Source: Diprion similis (taxonomy: Eukaryota; Arthropoda; Insecta; Hymenoptera; Diprionidae). Taken from it: 64,000 bases of DNA. Of the stretch, positions 62,710 to 64,000 are shown piece after piece (positions within the stretch are counted from its first letter, which is position 1; every line of letters begins with the position of its first letter). The notes under the pieces were generated by a model. It saw only the letters and a program-made list of their open reading frames with translations, was not told the DNA's origin and did no database searches. The stretch covers positions 10,353,501 through 10,417,500 of the forward strand of contig NC_060110.1 of the NCBI RefSeq assembly GCF_021155765.1, in the 5' to 3' direction. The position numbers and the translations under genes are program-made.

Positions 62710-64000
62710 TCAATTTTCAACGAAGCTTCTGTCGTCTGGTTTTTTTATGATCCTCGAATTGTTTCTTGCATGAATAGGATTATAATGAACGAACATATTC
62801 AATTCAAAATTTCAGCTTCAAAAAATAACGAAAAATTATTGTTCCGTTTTTATTAGAAGCCTTGTATGTACCTTCGCTGGAACTTGGCTTGAAATTTACG
62901 CACGAAATCGTTTATACCGACGTATTAAAAATGGGAGCCAGAGGGAGCTCTGTGCACGACTATTGGAACAAAAGTGTTCCTCTGCTCTGTAGGCAAAATC
63001 GATTTTTTCAACCATTCGGTTACTCAGATCGTCATTCTCTGATAATAGAAAAATGAACCACCTCAGTTCACATAAAAAATTATGAGCATAAACGACCAAT
63101 GAGAAATGAGAAAAATATTCGTCAATGAGTTACATATCCTAGAATAACTTCGACACATATCAGAATGTGAGCTAAAAAAAAAATTTTCTGTAATTCAATA
63201 TTGCTGAAGAAATATTTTGATATATTTCAATTATGTTTCAAATAAAAACTCGTGTCAACGAGAAAATGATTCTCCTATTCAAGAACACACAGAGTCCTCT
63301 TTATATTCTGCAAAAAACTATATGTTAATGTAAATAATCGAGGACATTAGCCATTCCCGAAGTTCACGATTGAACTTTGAACTGAGCTTTTGTAAAATCA
63401 ATGGAATCCCAAGATCATTCCCAATCGCTGGAATAGTTGAATGCCATTAATAATCTCAAGTACGCGGAAAATCGATATAATACGCGAAGCCATGCTATGG
63501 CGCAAATACCAACGCGTTTTTCCACGTGGGACGAGCTTCCCGTTTACCAGTAAATATGTATAATATAGTAATAATTTACAGGGGGTATTCTTGGAATATT
63601 TCAATACATATTCTGATGAACAACTATGCCTCCTACATACCGTATAACTTCACAATATCAGCAGCCAAGAACTTTGATGAAGGTTTATAATTTTAACGAA
63701 GACTGGGGTATTCGATTTCGTAACAAAATTTTGTACAATTTGCCCATCTACGATAATGCCAGCAAAACTACATACACATCAACGGTTTTACTCTCGGGAA
63801 ATTGAATTTATTTATAAAATAACTCTACACTTATAAACTGACGTAAAACTTTTACAGAAAAACCATTGAAAACGCAGCAAATTTTTTCCAACGATACATT
63901 TGTCATGATCTATATAGATGTGGGAATAATCCATAAATAAAATACTTGTGAATTTGTAAGAATATCACGGAAATGAAAGCAACAAATTGGGCAAGGGAAG
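62710..64000. other. Spacer after Sply
   Basis: No gene recognised up to the window end. Frames at 62862-63056 (+) and 63398-63604 (-) are short and match no family I know. The region 63470-63550 is a little less AT-rich. A further gene may start beyond the edge. Confidence 0.5.

Noticed and set aside
63398..63604. 68-aa minus-strand frame near the right edge, considered as a transposase fragment
   Set aside because: No catalytic motif, terminal repeats or flanking duplications are visible.

Overview
The window is nuclear DNA of an insect, most likely a hymenopteran; a sawfly is my guess but the sequence does not prove it. The evidence is GT-AG introns, AT-rich spacers, AATAAA-type poly(A) signals, and three conserved animal genes whose joined exons read without a break. 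There is no sign of bacterial organisation: no operons, tRNA, rRNA or CRISPR.

Layout. (1) Bases 1-4368 are fourteen head-to-tail copies of a 312-bp satellite that continues off the left edge. The array decays rightwards through a diverged copy (4369-4680), a badly diverged copy (about 4690-5000) and a lone remnant (about 5420-5650). (2) Bases 7354-9035 hold a four-exon RWDD1 (DFRP2) gene, 240 aa. (3) Bases 10766-53150 hold a fifteen-exon gene for a Tubby-like protein 4 (TULP4/Tusp) homologue, 1364 aa. Its first two introns are each about 15 kb and fill most of the window. (4) Bases 59617-62353 hold the eight coding exons of sphingosine-1-phosphate lyase (Sply/SGPL1), 555 aa. All three genes are on the + strand and are separated by AT-rich spacers.

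The genes do not form a pathway. RWDD1 is a cytoplasmic partner of the DRG2 GTPase linked to translation. TULP4 looks like a WD40-SOCS-Tubby substrate receptor for a Cullin/Elongin ubiquitin ligase. S1P lyase is the ER enzyme that ends sphingolipid breakdown. Their neighbourhood looks like ordinary animal gene order.

Splice sites were chosen by eye from GT/AG consensus, reading phase and remembered family sequences. Every junction in the three genes keeps phase and the lengths fit the families. Most other open frames are short and show no domain. The most unusual items are the satellite with its decay gradient and both-strand pseudo-frames, a 420-bp cluster of the palindrome CCTGATCAGG in Tusp intron 1, the Cys-to-Ser change in the Tusp Elongin BC-box, and a 24-base G run in Tusp intron 3.
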